From positions 1 to 64,000 of the forward strand of contig JAJQEO010000048.1 of NCBI GenBank assembly GCA_021201665.1: 64,000 bases of DNA, read 5' to 3'. Of this stretch, positions 47,539-58,107 are shown piece by piece (the stretch's first letter is position 1; each line of letters opens with the position of its first letter). Under the pieces are notes generated by a model, which made no database searches, was not told the DNA's origin, and worked only from the letters and a program-made list of their open reading frames with translations. Both the position numbers and the translations under genes were made by a program. Origin of the DNA: Lachnospiraceae bacterium (lineage in GTDB: Bacteria; Bacillota; Clostridia; Lachnospirales; Lachnospiraceae).

Positions 47539-47568
47539 TCTTCATATTCGTCTAAACTTGATTCTGTA

Positions 47569-47597
47569 TTGTAGTCTATTTTTTAACGGAGTATAAT
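47569..47597 (+). promoter_or_regulatory. Promoter of the sodium/proline symporter gene
   Basis: TTGTAG at 47569-47574, a 17-base spacer and TATAAT at 47592-47597. The transcript would begin at the hairpin element at 47609, the same arrangement as at 71-131. The leader of about 170 bases contains another imperfect stem, GAGCAGGGA with TCCCTTGCTC (about 47653-47678). No gene is seen in 47445-47776. Confidence 0.55.
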
Positions 47598-47608
47598 GCA
47601 AACGGCGT

Positions 47609-47632
47609 GATTAAAAATCGCTTTCGCGATTG
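47609..47632 (+). repeat. Promoter-proximal hairpin shared with the alarmone synthetase leader
   Basis: The text GATTAAAAATCGCTTTCGCG closely matches AATTAAAATCGCTTCGCG at 111-128. Both form a small AATCGC/GCGATT stem and both begin 11-12 bases after a -10 box. Confidence 0.6.
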
Positions 47633-47776
47633 ACGCTGCAAATGTAGAATCGAGCAGGGAGACTTGTCCCTTGCTCGCCGCGCAGGGTGATCCGGTACAG
47701 CTGGAAAACGTCCAAATGCGCTCCTGCGCATAAAAGCTTGCTATTGAGAAAGCAAACGCAAAAGAGGAGGAAAATT

Positions 47777-49312
47777 ATGGCTGAATCAAGAAGTATTATC
47801 ATTCTGGTAACGATCGGGCTGTATCTGGCCGGGATGATCGGAATCGGCATCAGATTCTCGAACACAAACAAATCTACAAGTGACTTTTATCTGGGCGGCC
47901 GCAAGCTGGGTCCGCTGGTAACGGCAATGAGCGCGGAGGCATCGGACATGAGTGCCTACCTGCTGATGGGCCTGCCAGGCGTCGCGCTTCTGGCAGGCGT
48001 GCCGGAAGCAGTGTGGACCGCAATTGGTCTGGCGGTTGGCACCTATCTGAACTGGCTGTTTGTTGCAAGACCAATCCGTCAGTATTCCAACCATATTAAT
48101 GCGACGACCGTTCCTGAATTTTTTTCAAAAAGATATCATGATGAAAAGCATCTGCTGTCCCTCATTGCCGCGCTGGTGATCGTCGTATTTTTTATCCCAT
48201 ATACGGCGTCCGGCTTTAATGCCTGCGGCACGCTGTTTTCCAGTCTGTTTGGGGTCGATTATTTCACTGCCATGATTGTCTCCGCTCTGGTAATTACACT
48301 GTACACCACGCTTGGCGGATTTCTTGCCGCATCGACCTCGGACTTCATTCAGTCTGTCGTGATGACGATTGCTCTGATTATCGTCATCTTCTTCGGAATC
48401 AACGCGGCTGGCGGCTGGTCAGCAGTTGTGTCAAACGCGCAGTCCATGCCCGGATATCTGAATCTGACACAGGGGTATGATGCCGCCACGGGCACGGCGT
48501 CTTCCTATAATGCGCTGACGATCGTGTCAACCCTGGCATGGGGATTGGGATATTTCGGCATGCCGCACATTCTTCTGCGTTTTATGGCAATCAAGGATCC
48601 GAAGAAGCTGACGACATCCCGCCGTGTTGCAAGCATCTGGGTTGTGATTTCGATGGGAGTGGCGGTACTGATCGGTATTGTCGGAAACGCGATGATCAGC
48701 GCGGGAGCAATTGAAGAACTCTCTTCATCGGACTCTCAGCGGATCATCATCAAGATTGCGGAGCTGATCAGTACAAAAGGAATCCTTCCGGCGATTATAG
48801 CCGGCATCATCCTCGCCGGAATCATGGCAGCGACCATGTCCACCGCTGATTCCCAGCTCCTTGCGGCAGCGTCCAGCGTTTCCCAGGACATTGTCCGCGA
48901 CACACTGGGGATCCGTCTTTCAGATAAAACATCCATCATCATTGCACGCTGTACCGTTGTGCTGATTTCAGTGATCGCCATGTTCCAGGCAAGAAGCGAA
49001 GGCTCCGTATTTACGATCGTCTCCTTTGCCTGGGCGGGATTCGGCGCGGCATTTGGCCCTGTCGTCCTGCTGGCATTGTTCTGGAGAAAAAGCAACAAAT
49101 GGGGTGCCCTGACCGGTATGATCGCTGGAGGCGCGATGGTCTTCATCTGGAAATATGGCGTGCGTCCGATGGGCGGACTGCTGGATATCTACGAACTGCT
49201 GCCCGCATTTCTGATCGCGATTGTGATTGATATCGTGGTCAGCCTGGCGACAGGTGAGCCGGAGAAATCCGTATTGAAGGAATTTGACGAAGTGGCAGCG
49301 ATAAAAGATTGA
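47777..49312 (+). CDS. putP: Sodium/proline symporter PutP (SSS family)
   Basis: Membrane Na+/solute symporter, 511 residues with about 12-13 hydrophobic helices. Family text near the start is diagnostic: TSDFYLGGRKLGPLVTAMSAEASDMSAYLLMGLPG (about residues 30-65), with the Ser and Asp residues used for sodium and proline in PutP, then RPIRQYSNHINATTVPEFFSKRY (about 95-117). Start ATG 47777 lies behind AGAGGAGG; an upstream in-frame ATG at 47687 lies within the leader repeat. Proline is the likely substrate, though other SSS substrates are possible. Confidence 0.9.
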   Translation: MAESRSIIILVTIGLYLAGMIGIGIRFSNTNKSTSDFYLGGRKLGPLVTAMSAEASDMSAYLLMGLPGVALLAGVPEAVWTAIGLAVGTYLNWLFVARPIRQYSNHINATTVPEFFSKRYHDEKHLLSLIAALVIVVFFIPYTASGFNACGTLFSSLFGVDYFTAMIVSALVITLYTTLGGFLAASTSDFIQSVVMTIALIIVIFFGINAAGGWSAVVSNAQSMPGYLNLTQGYDAATGTASSYNALTIVSTLAWGLGYFGMPHILLRFMAIKDPKKLTTSRRVASIWVVISMGVAVLIGIVGNAMISAGAIEELSSSDSQRIIIKIAELISTKGILPAIIAGIILAGIMAATMSTADSQLLAAASSVSQDIVRDTLGIRLSDKTSIIIARCTVVLISVIAMFQARSEGSVFTIVSFAWAGFGAAFGPVVLLALFWRKSNKWGALTGMIAGGAMVFIWKYGVRPMGGLLDIYELLPAFLIAIVIDIVVSLATGEPEKSVLKEFDEVAAIKD

Positions 49313-49378
49313 AAAAACAGATGCTGCTGTTGACTTGCACTCTCGGAGAAAAATTCATATAAGCAATGAGAACACAGC

Positions 49379-49416
49379 CCGCCGCATTCAAAAGAGAAGA
49401 GTGCGGCGGTTTAATT
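49379..49416 (+). terminator. Rho-independent terminator after putP
   Basis: CCGCCGCA (49379-49386) pairs with TGCGGCGG (49402-49409), followed by TTTAATT. Confidence 0.7.
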
Positions 49417-49444
49417 AACGCTTGCTTTTTCTGAACGATATGAT
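49415..49444 (+). promoter_or_regulatory. Tentative promoter for the radical SAM gene pair
   Basis: TTAACG at 49415-49420 and TATGAT at 49439-49444 are 18 bases apart, just past the putP terminator. The -35 is weak. Confidence 0.3.
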
Positions 49445-49563
49445 AAGATTCATGTAGATGCTTTATATGAGCGTGATTGTATCCGTTTCCACTGAGGTTA
49501 CATATCCGAGCTCGGACATGATGTAAATGATGCTTACAAAACTGTATAAAGGCAGGCTATAGA

Positions 49564-51429
49564 ATGAGAAAGCTGGCACTTAGTGATGAAATTTTACTCT
49601 CTGTCGAAAAACCGGCACGGTATATCGGCGGAGAGATTAATTCTGTAATGAAAGACGCAAATTCTGTGGACATCCGATTTGCGATGGCCTTTCCAGACGA
49701 ATATACCGTCGGCATGTCGCATTTGGGTTCTCAAATACTTTATGACATGTTTAACCGCCGCCCGGATATCTGGTGCGAGCGTGTCTTTTCTCCATGGACG
49801 GATCTGGATAAGATCATGCGAGAGCAGAAGATTCCTCTGTTTGCGCTGGAATCGCAGGACGCGATCCGGGATTTTGACTTTATCGGGATCACGCTGCAGT
49901 ATGAAATGTGTTACACGAATGTCCTGCAGATTCTTGATCTGGCGCAGATTCCGCTGTTTGCCGCCGAACGCTCCGAATCAGATCCGCTGGTGATCGGCGG
50001 AGGCCCCTGTGCGTACAATCCGGAGCCGCTTGCACCTTTCTTTGATATGTTTTACATTGGCGAGGGCGAGACAGTCTACGATGAATTATTCGATTTATAT
50101 AAGGACTGCCGCGCGGATGGCATCTCACGGAATGATTTTTTGCACAGAGCCGCAAAAATTCCAGGTATTTATGTCCCTTCCCTTTACGAGGTGACTTATA
50201 AGGAGGACGGGACGATTGCCTCTTTTCTTCCGAAGGAGTCGGACATACCGACTGTGATTGAAAAACAGGTCGTTATGGATCTGAGCCATGCGCCGTATCC
50301 GGAAAAACCGGTCGTTCCTTATATGAAGATAACTCAGGACCGGGTTGTGCTGGAGATTCAGCGCGGCTGTATCAGGGGCTGCCGTTTCTGCCAGGCGGGG
50401 ATGATTTACCGCCCTACAAGGGAGCGGTCTCTGGATTTCTTAAAGGAATATGCCACAAAGATGCTGGAGACGACCGGGCAGGAGGAAATTTCCCTGAGCT
50501 CCTTAAGCTCCAGCGATTACAGTGACCTGAACGGGATTGTAATGTATCTGATTGATGAGTGTCAGGAGCGGAAGGTGAATATTTCCCTGCCGTCGCTGCG
50601 CATCGATTCATTCTCGCTGGATGTAATGGGCAAGGTGCAGGACGTCCGCAAGAGTAGTCTGACCTTCGCTCCGGAGGCCGGGTCGCAGCGCATGCGCGAC
50701 GTCATCAACAAAGGCTTGACAGAAGAGGTGATTTTACAGGGAGCCAGCGAAGCCTTTCGTGGCGGCTGGAACAAGGTGAAGCTTTATTTTATGCTCGGAC
50801 TCCCCTATGAGACGGATGATGACAGGCTTGCAATCGCGCATCTGGCGGATCAGATTGCCAGGTGCTATTATGAGATTCCCAAAGAGGAGCGGAACGGGAA
50901 ATGCCAGATTACCGTGAGTACATCCTTCTTTGTGCCAAAGCCGTTCACGCCGTTCCAGTGGGCATCTATGCATCCTGAAGGCGATTATCTTGGCTTTGCG
51001 AAGACGGTTAATCATGAAATAAAAGAGATGCTCAATCATAAGAGTATCCGCTATAACTGGCACCAGGCGGATGTCACACTTCTGGAAGGAGTGTTCGCAA
51101 GAGGAGACCGTCGGGTGGCAGAGGTCATCCTTGACGCGTACCGGAACGGAGCCCTGTTTGACGCATGGACAGAGTGCTGGAATTACGACCGCTATCTGGC
51201 AGCATTTAGGCATACAGGGGTTGACATGGACTTTTATACGACGAGGGAACGCAGTGAGGATGAAATCTTCCCCTGGGACTTTATTCATATCGGCGTGACG
51301 AAACAATTCCTGAAAAACGAGTGGCATAAGGCAAAAGAAGCTTCCATTACGCCAAATTGCCGCCAGAAGTGCTCCGGATGCGGCGCTATCTGCTATGGAG
51401 GAGGTGTCTGTGTTGAAAGTAAGGGTTAG
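49564..51429 (+). CDS. B12-binding-type radical SAM protein (TIGR03960 family)
   Basis: 621 residues. The N-terminal half resembles a cobalamin-binding Rossmann region (FPDEYTVGMSHLGSQILYDMFN, VIGGGPCAYNPEPLAPFFDMF). The radical SAM cluster motif is CIRGCRFCQAG near residues 269-279. SLSSSDYSDLNG and FAPEAGSQRMRDVINKG follow. The C-terminal Cys pairs (CRQKCSGCGAICYGGG) may carry another metal site. This family is typically found next to the TIGR03936 protein, RNase G and rplU in Clostridia, as here. Reaction unknown; a link to rRNA or tRNA modification is sometimes guessed from context only. Confidence 0.9.
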   Translation: MRKLALSDEILLSVEKPARYIGGEINSVMKDANSVDIRFAMAFPDEYTVGMSHLGSQILYDMFNRRPDIWCERVFSPWTDLDKIMREQKIPLFALESQDAIRDFDFIGITLQYEMCYTNVLQILDLAQIPLFAAERSESDPLVIGGGPCAYNPEPLAPFFDMFYIGEGETVYDELFDLYKDCRADGISRNDFLHRAAKIPGIYVPSLYEVTYKEDGTIASFLPKESDIPTVIEKQVVMDLSHAPYPEKPVVPYMKITQDRVVLEIQRGCIRGCRFCQAGMIYRPTRERSLDFLKEYATKMLETTGQEEISLSSLSSSDYSDLNGIVMYLIDECQERKVNISLPSLRIDSFSLDVMGKVQDVRKSSLTFAPEAGSQRMRDVINKGLTEEVILQGASEAFRGGWNKVKLYFMLGLPYETDDDRLAIAHLADQIARCYYEIPKEERNGKCQITVSTSFFVPKPFTPFQWASMHPEGDYLGFAKTVNHEIKEMLNHKSIRYNWHQADVTLLEGVFARGDRRVAEVILDAYRNGALFDAWTECWNYDRYLAAFRHTGVDMDFYTTRERSEDEIFPWDFIHIGVTKQFLKNEWHKAKEASITPNCRQKCSGCGAICYGGGVCVESKG

Positions 51430-52120
51430 ATTTTCCAAAAAAGGCAGCATGAAATTTATCGGACATCTGGATGTCATGCGCTACTTTCAGAAGACATTGC
51501 GCCGGGCCGGGATTGATGTCGCGTATACGGAAGGCTTCAGCCCCCATATAATTATGTCCTTCGCATCCCCGCTCGGCACCGGCCTGACCAGCGACGCAGA
51601 ATACATGGATATTGAACTAAAGACCCCGATTTCATCCCGGGAGGCCATTGAGCGGCTGAACCAGGCCGGGACGGAGGAAATGCCGGTGACAGGCTTTGTG
51701 CGCGTCCCGGAGGGAAAGGCAAACAAAGCCATGACACTTGTCGCAGCCGCGGATTATACTCTGCGTTTCCGAAAAGGACATGAACCGGGGACTGAGTGGG
51801 AGAGCGGTTTCCCTTCCTTTTTTAATCAGGAACAGATTCCTGCCATGAAAAAAACAAAACGCTCGGAAAAGGAAGTGGACATCCGCCCAATGATTTACGA
51901 ATGGTCATTTGAGAAAGACATCCTGTTTCTGAAGCTCTCCGCGGGAAGCGTGGCGAATCTGAAACCGGAGCTGGTGATGGATACTTATCTGAGTACGCAA
52001 AACATTACCTGCGATCCGTTTGCGTACGAAATCAACCGCTGCGAGATTTATGCGAATGTCGGGACGGAGGACATCCGGTGTCTGAGATCTCTTTACGAGC
52101 TTGGGAACGAAATTTTGTAA
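51413..52120 (+). CDS. Radical SAM-associated DUF2344/TIGR03936 protein, TTG start
   Basis: The family text KVRVRFSKKGSMKFIGHLDVMRYFQKTLRRAGI starts at the TTG codon at 51413, placed nine bases after GGAGGAGG (51397-51404). The ATG at 51395 overlaps that ribosome site, so TTG is preferred. The product has 235 residues. It overlaps the end of the radical SAM gene by 17 bases. In other bacteria this domain is fused to or encoded beside the TIGR03960 radical SAM protein, so the two probably act together. Function undefined. Confidence 0.88.
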   Translation: MKVRVRFSKKGSMKFIGHLDVMRYFQKTLRRAGIDVAYTEGFSPHIIMSFASPLGTGLTSDAEYMDIELKTPISSREAIERLNQAGTEEMPVTGFVRVPEGKANKAMTLVAAADYTLRFRKGHEPGTEWESGFPSFFNQEQIPAMKKTKRSEKEVDIRPMIYEWSFEKDILFLKLSAGSVANLKPELVMDTYLSTQNITCDPFAYEINRCEIYANVGTEDIRCLRSLYELGNEIL

Positions 52121-52260
52121 TGAAGGTTCGGGCAAATCCGGCTGCATGTATGATCTTTCACTTACCTGGAATGCCTTGTATTGCATTTCAGGAGTGCTGA
52201 ACATTTTTCTGGAAGCAGCCAGAATGGTATTTTTAGCAGCTAAGAGTCTGGAGCATCCTT

Positions 52261-53496
52261 ATGAACCAATATGTTATTTGCAAGATGCACGGAGCTATTT
52301 TTTCATTTCTGCTGGAAAATGGACGTGCAGTCGAAATTCACTGCGACAGTGAGGGCAGTGAATCAATCCTCGGTAATATTTATACAGGAAGAATCCGGGA
52401 TATCTCCGGTACGATCGGCGCTGCTTTTATCGAAATCGCGCCGAAAAAGATCTGTTATATTCCGATTAACGAGCTGGACCAGGCAATCTACACGAAAAAA
52501 GGTGCTTCATCTAAGCCGCAGCAGGGGGATGAGCTGCTGGTACAGGTATCAAGAGAAGCCATCAAAACCAAATACCCGTCTGTCACGACAAATCTGACGC
52601 TTCACGGAAAATATATCCTGCTGACTATTGGGAAAAAACAGGTCAGTGCGTCCGCAAAACTGAATCGTGAGGAAAAGCAGCGCCTGATTGGACTGATAAA
52701 AGAAATCGAAGCAGAGAACAAGTGGCAGACTCCGGGTGCACGTGCGTTTGGCTGGCTGATTCGTACCAATGCGGATGGCGCTGCCAGAGACACCCTGCTA
52801 AAGGATATGAATCGGTTGTATACTCTATACTGTTCGCTGGTGACAGATGGGAAACACAGGGTATGCTGCAGCTGCCTGTTTTCCGGCCCTCATACATGGA
52901 TTTCACGCCTGTCGGATTTGTACGAGCAGGCAGCCGATCAGTTTATTACAGATGATAAAAATATCTGGGAGGACGCCCGGGAATATTTGTCCCTTTATCA
53001 GCCAGAGGATCTTTCAAAGCTTATGCTCCTTCATGATGACATGCAGCCGTTATATAAGCGGTATTCTTTGGAAAAGCAGCTCGAAGACGCGATAAATGAC
53101 CGTGTCTGGCTCAAATCGGGTGGATATCTGGTGATTCAGTATACGGAAGCACTTACCGTGATTGATGTGAATACGGGTAAGTTTGAAGGAAGTGTTAAAA
53201 ACAGACAGAAAGCATTTTTCAAAATCAACAAAGAAGCCGCACTGGAAGCTGCCAGACAGATCCGGCTGCGGAATATGAGCGGCATTATTCTGATTGATTT
53301 TATCAATATGGAATCGAAGGAGGATGAAGAAGAATTGCTGCAGAATCTGGATGAGGAGCTGCGGAGGGATCCGATTCGAACCACACTTGTGGATATGACA
53401 AAGCTGTCCCTGGTGGAAATTACCCGCATGAAAAAAGAGCGGCCGCTAAAGGAGCAGATTTCATTACTGACCGAAGACCATAAAGCAGGATCATAG
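52261..53496 (+). CDS. rng: Ribonuclease E/G family endoribonuclease
   Basis: 411 residues. An S1-like domain at about residues 36-110 (LGNIYTGRIRDISGTIGAAFIEI ... ICYIPINE) precedes the DNase I-like catalytic core. The metal-binding Asp residues are in LTVIDVNTGKFEG (near 304) and GIILIDFINM (near 345). The C-terminal CPxC zinc-link motif of classical RNase E/G is not present after VDMTKLSLVEITR. It cuts single-stranded RNA for rRNA maturation or mRNA decay. GGAG lies about ten bases before ATG 52261. Position just ahead of rplU is common in Clostridia. Confidence 0.9.
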   Translation: MNQYVICKMHGAIFSFLLENGRAVEIHCDSEGSESILGNIYTGRIRDISGTIGAAFIEIAPKKICYIPINELDQAIYTKKGASSKPQQGDELLVQVSREAIKTKYPSVTTNLTLHGKYILLTIGKKQVSASAKLNREEKQRLIGLIKEIEAENKWQTPGARAFGWLIRTNADGAARDTLLKDMNRLYTLYCSLVTDGKHRVCCSCLFSGPHTWISRLSDLYEQAADQFITDDKNIWEDAREYLSLYQPEDLSKLMLLHDDMQPLYKRYSLEKQLEDAINDRVWLKSGGYLVIQYTEALTVIDVNTGKFEGSVKNRQKAFFKINKEAALEAARQIRLRNMSGIILIDFINMESKEDEEELLQNLDEELRRDPIRTTLVDMTKLSLVEITRMKKERPLKEQISLLTEDHKAGS

Positions 53497-53511
53497 AGCA
53501 GGCAGATCCAT

Positions 53512-53600
53512 AAAACAGACTGTAAAACAGACCATAATACGGATCATAACACAGATCGTAATACAGATATAATACACTGTAAAACAAAAGTCTATAAAAC
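53512..53600 (+). repeat. Degenerate AT-rich short tandem repeat
   Basis: Successive units resemble CATAATACGGAT, CATAACACAGAT, CGTAATACAGAT and ATAATACACTGT, with a period of about 15-16 bases. They fill the space between rng and the rplU promoter. No coding role. Confidence 0.5.
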
Positions 53601-53660
53601 AAAATAACTGCGCAAAAAATATAGCTGCAAAAAATATAAAATAACAGAGGCAAAAAACAA

Positions 53661-53689
53661 TTGACTCAGACATTCTCATGTGATATTAT
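53661..53689 (+). promoter_or_regulatory. Promoter of the rplU-prp-rpmA operon
   Basis: TTGACT at 53661-53666, a 17-base spacer and TATTAT at 53684-53689. A strong sigma-A match right before the L21 leader. Confidence 0.7.
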
Positions 53690-53695
53690 ATCTGA

Positions 53696-53777
53696 GTGTG
53701 CCGCGCAAAGAGGTTTAAGAACTGTAATTTTACGGTCACCATATTTGGCGAGTAATGATAGACAGGAGGTGTGCCAT
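53696..53777 (+). ncRNA. Putative ribosomal protein L21 leader
   Basis: The roughly 80-base untranslated region between the promoter and rplU is where Firmicutes carry the L21 autoregulatory leader. It holds purine-rich GCAAAGAGGTTTAAGAAC and the ribosome site CAGGAGGTG. I assign it from position and general look; I could not fold it or match a covariance model. Confidence 0.4.
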
Positions 53778-54086
53778 ATGTACGCAGTTATTGCAACAGG
53801 TGGTAAACAGTACAAAGTAGCCGAAGGCGATATCATTAGAGTTGAAAAGCTTGGCGTGGAAGAAGGCGAATCTGTAACGTTTGACCAGGTTCTTGCAGTC
53901 AGTGATGACAGCGGGCTGAAGGTCGGCGAGGATGTTGCCAGCGTAAATGTTACCGCTACCGTACTTCGCAACGCAAAGGCGAAGAAAGTAATCGTTTACA
54001 AGTACAAGAGAAAAACCGGTTACCACAAAAAGAACGGTCACAGACAGCAGTACACGCAGGTGAAAATCGAGAAGATCAACGCTTAA
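53778..54086 (+). CDS. rplU: 50S ribosomal protein L21
   Basis: 102 residues, full length. It begins MYAVIATGGKQYKVAEGD and ends with the typical KKNGHRQQYTQVKIEKI. The start is set by AGGAGGTG at 53764-53771. Followed by prp and rpmA in the standard Firmicute order. Confidence 0.98.
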   Translation: MYAVIATGGKQYKVAEGDIIRVEKLGVEEGESVTFDQVLAVSDDSGLKVGEDVASVNVTATVLRNAKAKKVIVYKYKRKTGYHKKNGHRQQYTQVKIEKINA

Positions 54087-54102
54087 TCCTCAGGTTAACA
54101 AA

Positions 54103-54429
54103 ATGATTATTTTTACTGTGTGGAAATCAGGAAATCAGTATAGAGGCTTCTCTTTTCAGGGGCATGCTGGATACGCACCGGAGGGTGAAGACATTGTCTG
54201 TGCGGCAGTTTCCGCGCTTGCTCTGAATACAGTGAATTCGATTGAGTCGTTCACAGATGATTTCTTTGAACAGGAATTCTCCGAGGATGGCGGCTATCTT
54301 CGGATAACTTTTCAGGAAAATGTTTCAGAAAAGACTTCTTTGCTGATGGACAGCCTTTTGCTTGGGATAACAAATATCCAGGCGGAATATGGAAATGAAT
54401 ATATTACCCTGACATATGAGGAGGTGTAA
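54103..54429 (+). CDS. prp: Ribosomal-processing cysteine protease Prp
   Basis: 108 residues, YsxB/Prp family. The catalytic His and Cys are in GHAGYAPEGEDIVCAAVSAL at about residues 20-39. Prp removes the N-terminal extension of L27 in Firmicutes that have one; the adjacent rpmA encodes such an extension, so enzyme and substrate agree. Three bases separate it from rpmA. Confidence 0.95.
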   Translation: MIIFTVWKSGNQYRGFSFQGHAGYAPEGEDIVCAAVSALALNTVNSIESFTDDFFEQEFSEDGGYLRITFQENVSEKTSLLMDSLLLGITNIQAEYGNEYITLTYEEV

Positions 54430-54432
54430 TGA

Positions 54433-56081
<1,649 letters not shown>

Positions 56082-56088
56082 TTGACAG

Positions 56089-56385
56089 ATGACCAGTAAA
56101 CAAAGAGCGTACCTGAAAAGCCTTGCTATGACTATGGAAGCGACTTTTCAGGTTGGAAAATCTTCATTAACACCAGAGCTTACAGCAGCAATCGATGAAG
56201 CTCTGGCTGCGAGGGAATTGATTAAGCTGAGTGTTTTGCGCAATTGCGCGGACGATCCTCATGAGCTTGCTCAAATATTGGCGGAGAGGACCCGTTCCCA
56301 GGTCGTGCAGGTAATCGGGAAAAAAATTGTTCTTTACCGTCCGGGAAAGGATGAAAAGAAAAAAATAGAGCTTCCCAGCAGGTAG
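56089..56385 (+). CDS. yhbY: YhbY-type CRM-domain RNA-binding protein
   Basis: 98 residues, one CRM domain: LTSKQRAYLKSLA-like start, FQVGKSSLTPELTAAIDEAL in the middle, and VQVIGKKIVLYRP at the end. It is associated with 50S subunit precursors. It sits seven bases after obg, before nadD, as in many Firmicutes. Confidence 0.95.
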   Translation: MTSKQRAYLKSLAMTMEATFQVGKSSLTPELTAAIDEALAARELIKLSVLRNCADDPHELAQILAERTRSQVVQVIGKKIVLYRPGKDEKKKIELPSR

Positions 56386-56400
56386 ATAGAGGTGCCGCAG

Positions 56401-57054
56401 ATGGATGCAAGTTGGAAACCGGGGGTTCGCAGAACCGGTATTATGGGAGGAACCTTTGATCCCATTCATAATGGGCATCTTGCGTTGGCTGATGCCGCTT
56501 ATCGTCAGCTGGCATTGGACAATATCCTGTTTCTTCCCGCAGGTATCCCGCCGCATAAACAAAATCGTTCAGATGGCGCGACTCCTTCGCAGAGAATGCA
56601 CATGACCAGGCTGGCGATTCTGGATGATCCACGTTTTTCTCTTGATCAGGAGGAAATGCATCGCGGCGGTGTGTCTTACACGAAGGATACAATCCTTCGA
56701 CTGAAAAAAAGTGAGCCTGAGACAGAATTCTTTTTTATTATCGGTGCAGATTCCCTGATGTCTTTTGACACCTGGTATCATCCGGAAATCATTTGCGGTT
56801 GCTGCCATCTTGCGGCTGCCGTCCGGGATGATTTTCCACGTGAGGTTCTTCAAAAGAAATCTGAGGAATTAAAAAAAAGCATTCAGGCATCTGTTGTTTT
56901 GCTTGATATTCCAAAGATGGATATTTCTTCAACCATGCTGCGGGAGCTCTGTCAGCAGGGAAAGTCCATCCGTGCTTATGTGCCTGCAGCTGTTGCCGAT
57001 TATATAGAAAAATATGGTATCTATGGAGGCCATGGACAAAATGAGCAGCTATAA
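56401..57054 (+). CDS. nadD: Nicotinate-nucleotide adenylyltransferase NadD
   Basis: Forms nicotinate adenine dinucleotide from ATP and nicotinate mononucleotide. The nucleotidyltransferase motif GGTFDPIHNGHL is at about residues 16-27, and the second motif ISSTMLREL is near 181. It is 217 residues. ATG 56401 behind AGAGG is preferred over GTG 56392. Its 3' end overlaps yqeK by 14 bases. Confidence 0.95.
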   Translation: MDASWKPGVRRTGIMGGTFDPIHNGHLALADAAYRQLALDNILFLPAGIPPHKQNRSDGATPSQRMHMTRLAILDDPRFSLDQEEMHRGGVSYTKDTILRLKKSEPETEFFFIIGADSLMSFDTWYHPEIICGCCHLAAAVRDDFPREVLQKKSEELKKSIQASVVLLDIPKMDISSTMLRELCQQGKSIRAYVPAAVADYIEKYGIYGGHGQNEQL

Positions 57055-57631
57055 TATCCTCAAAATGCAGAAAAAATTAAAAAAAGAGCTGGATGAAGAG
57101 CGCTTTATCCACACGGAAGGCGTTATGTATACGGCGGCGTCTCTGGCGATGTGCCATGACGGAGACGTGGAACGGGCCTGTGTGGCCGGGCTTTTGCACG
57201 ACTGCGCAAAATGTTATTCAAACGCGCAGAAGCTCCGGCTCTGTGAAAGCTACAAAATTCACATTTCGCCAGTCGAACGAGATGCTCCGCATCTTCTGCA
57301 CGCAAAGCTGGGAGCCTGTATTGCGAAAGATAAATATGGCGTAGAGGATTCTGAAATTTTAAGCGCGATCAGCTGCCATACGACCGGAAAGCCTGACATG
57401 ACGCTTTTGGAAAAGATTATTTTTGTAGCAGATTATATTGAACCGGGACGAGCAAAAGCGCCAAATCTTTCTCGTATCCGTCATCTGGCTTTTTCTGATC
57501 TGGATCTGGCCGTCTACATGACGCTCCGGGATACGCTGGCTTATTTGAAAGAAAAAAAAGCACCTCTTGATAATCAGTCGCTGATCGCTTATAATTATTA
57601 CAAAAATTTCATTGGTGAAACGGAGGATTGA
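57041..57631 (+). CDS. yqeK: YqeK, HD-domain diadenosine-tetraphosphate hydrolase
   Basis: 196 residues from ATG 57041, 11 bases after GGAGG at 57025-57029; ATGs at 57014, 57023 and 57032 are in frame but overlap the ribosome site. HD-domain ligands are in RFIHTEGVMYTAASLA (near 20), GLLHDCAKCY (near 52) and SCHTTGKPDMTLLEKIIFVADYIEP (near 111). It hydrolyses Ap4A symmetrically and follows nadD by overlap, a common pairing. Confidence 0.93.
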   Translation: MSSYNILKMQKKLKKELDEERFIHTEGVMYTAASLAMCHDGDVERACVAGLLHDCAKCYSNAQKLRLCESYKIHISPVERDAPHLLHAKLGACIAKDKYGVEDSEILSAISCHTTGKPDMTLLEKIIFVADYIEPGRAKAPNLSRIRHLAFSDLDLAVYMTLRDTLAYLKEKKAPLDNQSLIAYNYYKNFIGETED

Positions 57632-57636
57632 TTTTC

Positions 57637-58008
57637 ATGGCAGAGTTCGCTGCAAAAGAGATGGCAAGGCTGGCATACCATGCCCTTGCGGATAAAAAGG
57701 CCGAAGATATTAAAATTATCAACATAGAAAAGGTTTCGGTGCTGGCAGATTATTTTATCATTGCGTCCGGGACGAACCGCAATCAGGTGCAGGCTATGGC
57801 GGACAATGTGGAAGAGGTTCTGTATAAAGCGGGATACCATCCCAGGCAGACGGAAGGCTACCGCACCGCGAACTGGATTCTGATTGATTACGGTGATATT
57901 ATCATACACGTATTTGATACGGAAAACCGCCTCTTTTATGACCTGGAACGGATATGGAGGGACGGTACGGAGACCTCGGTCGAAGAACTTGCGCAGACTG
58001 ATGGATGA
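57637..58008 (+). CDS. rsfS: Ribosome silencing factor RsfS
   Basis: 123 residues, RsfS/YbeB/Iojap fold: VSVLADYFIIASGTNRNQVQAMADNVEE in the first half, WILIDYGDIIIHVFDTENRLFYDLERIW in the second. It binds L14 and blocks joining of the subunits when nutrients are short. ATG 57637 follows GGAGGA. The last gene of the obg-yhbY-nadD-yqeK-rsfS cluster; the LytR-type gene often found between yqeK and rsfS is absent. Confidence 0.95.
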   Translation: MAEFAAKEMARLAYHALADKKAEDIKIINIEKVSVLADYFIIASGTNRNQVQAMADNVEEVLYKAGYHPRQTEGYRTANWILIDYGDIIIHVFDTENRLFYDLERIWRDGTETSVEELAQTDG

Positions 58009-58057
58009 GATTATCCGTAACAGATGAGTACCTTTGTAGTTATGATATGGAAGTAGC

Positions 58058-58085
58058 CATTTTGGCTAATATATTAGCCAAAATG
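58058..58085. promoter_or_regulatory. 28-bp perfect palindrome after rsfS
   Basis: CATTTTGGCTAATA and its exact reverse complement are joined without a spacer. No T run follows, so it is better read as a protein-binding operator than a terminator. It lies between rsfS and the SseB-family gene. Confidence 0.5.
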
Positions 58086-58107
58086 ATCGGATTCCGAATG
58101 TTGTCAG

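Noticed and set aside
53420-53679. Minus-strand Tyr/Phe-rich frames over the AT-rich repeat after rng
   Set aside because: Periodic peptide from a degenerate tandem repeat, no ribosome site; overlaps the rplU promoter region.
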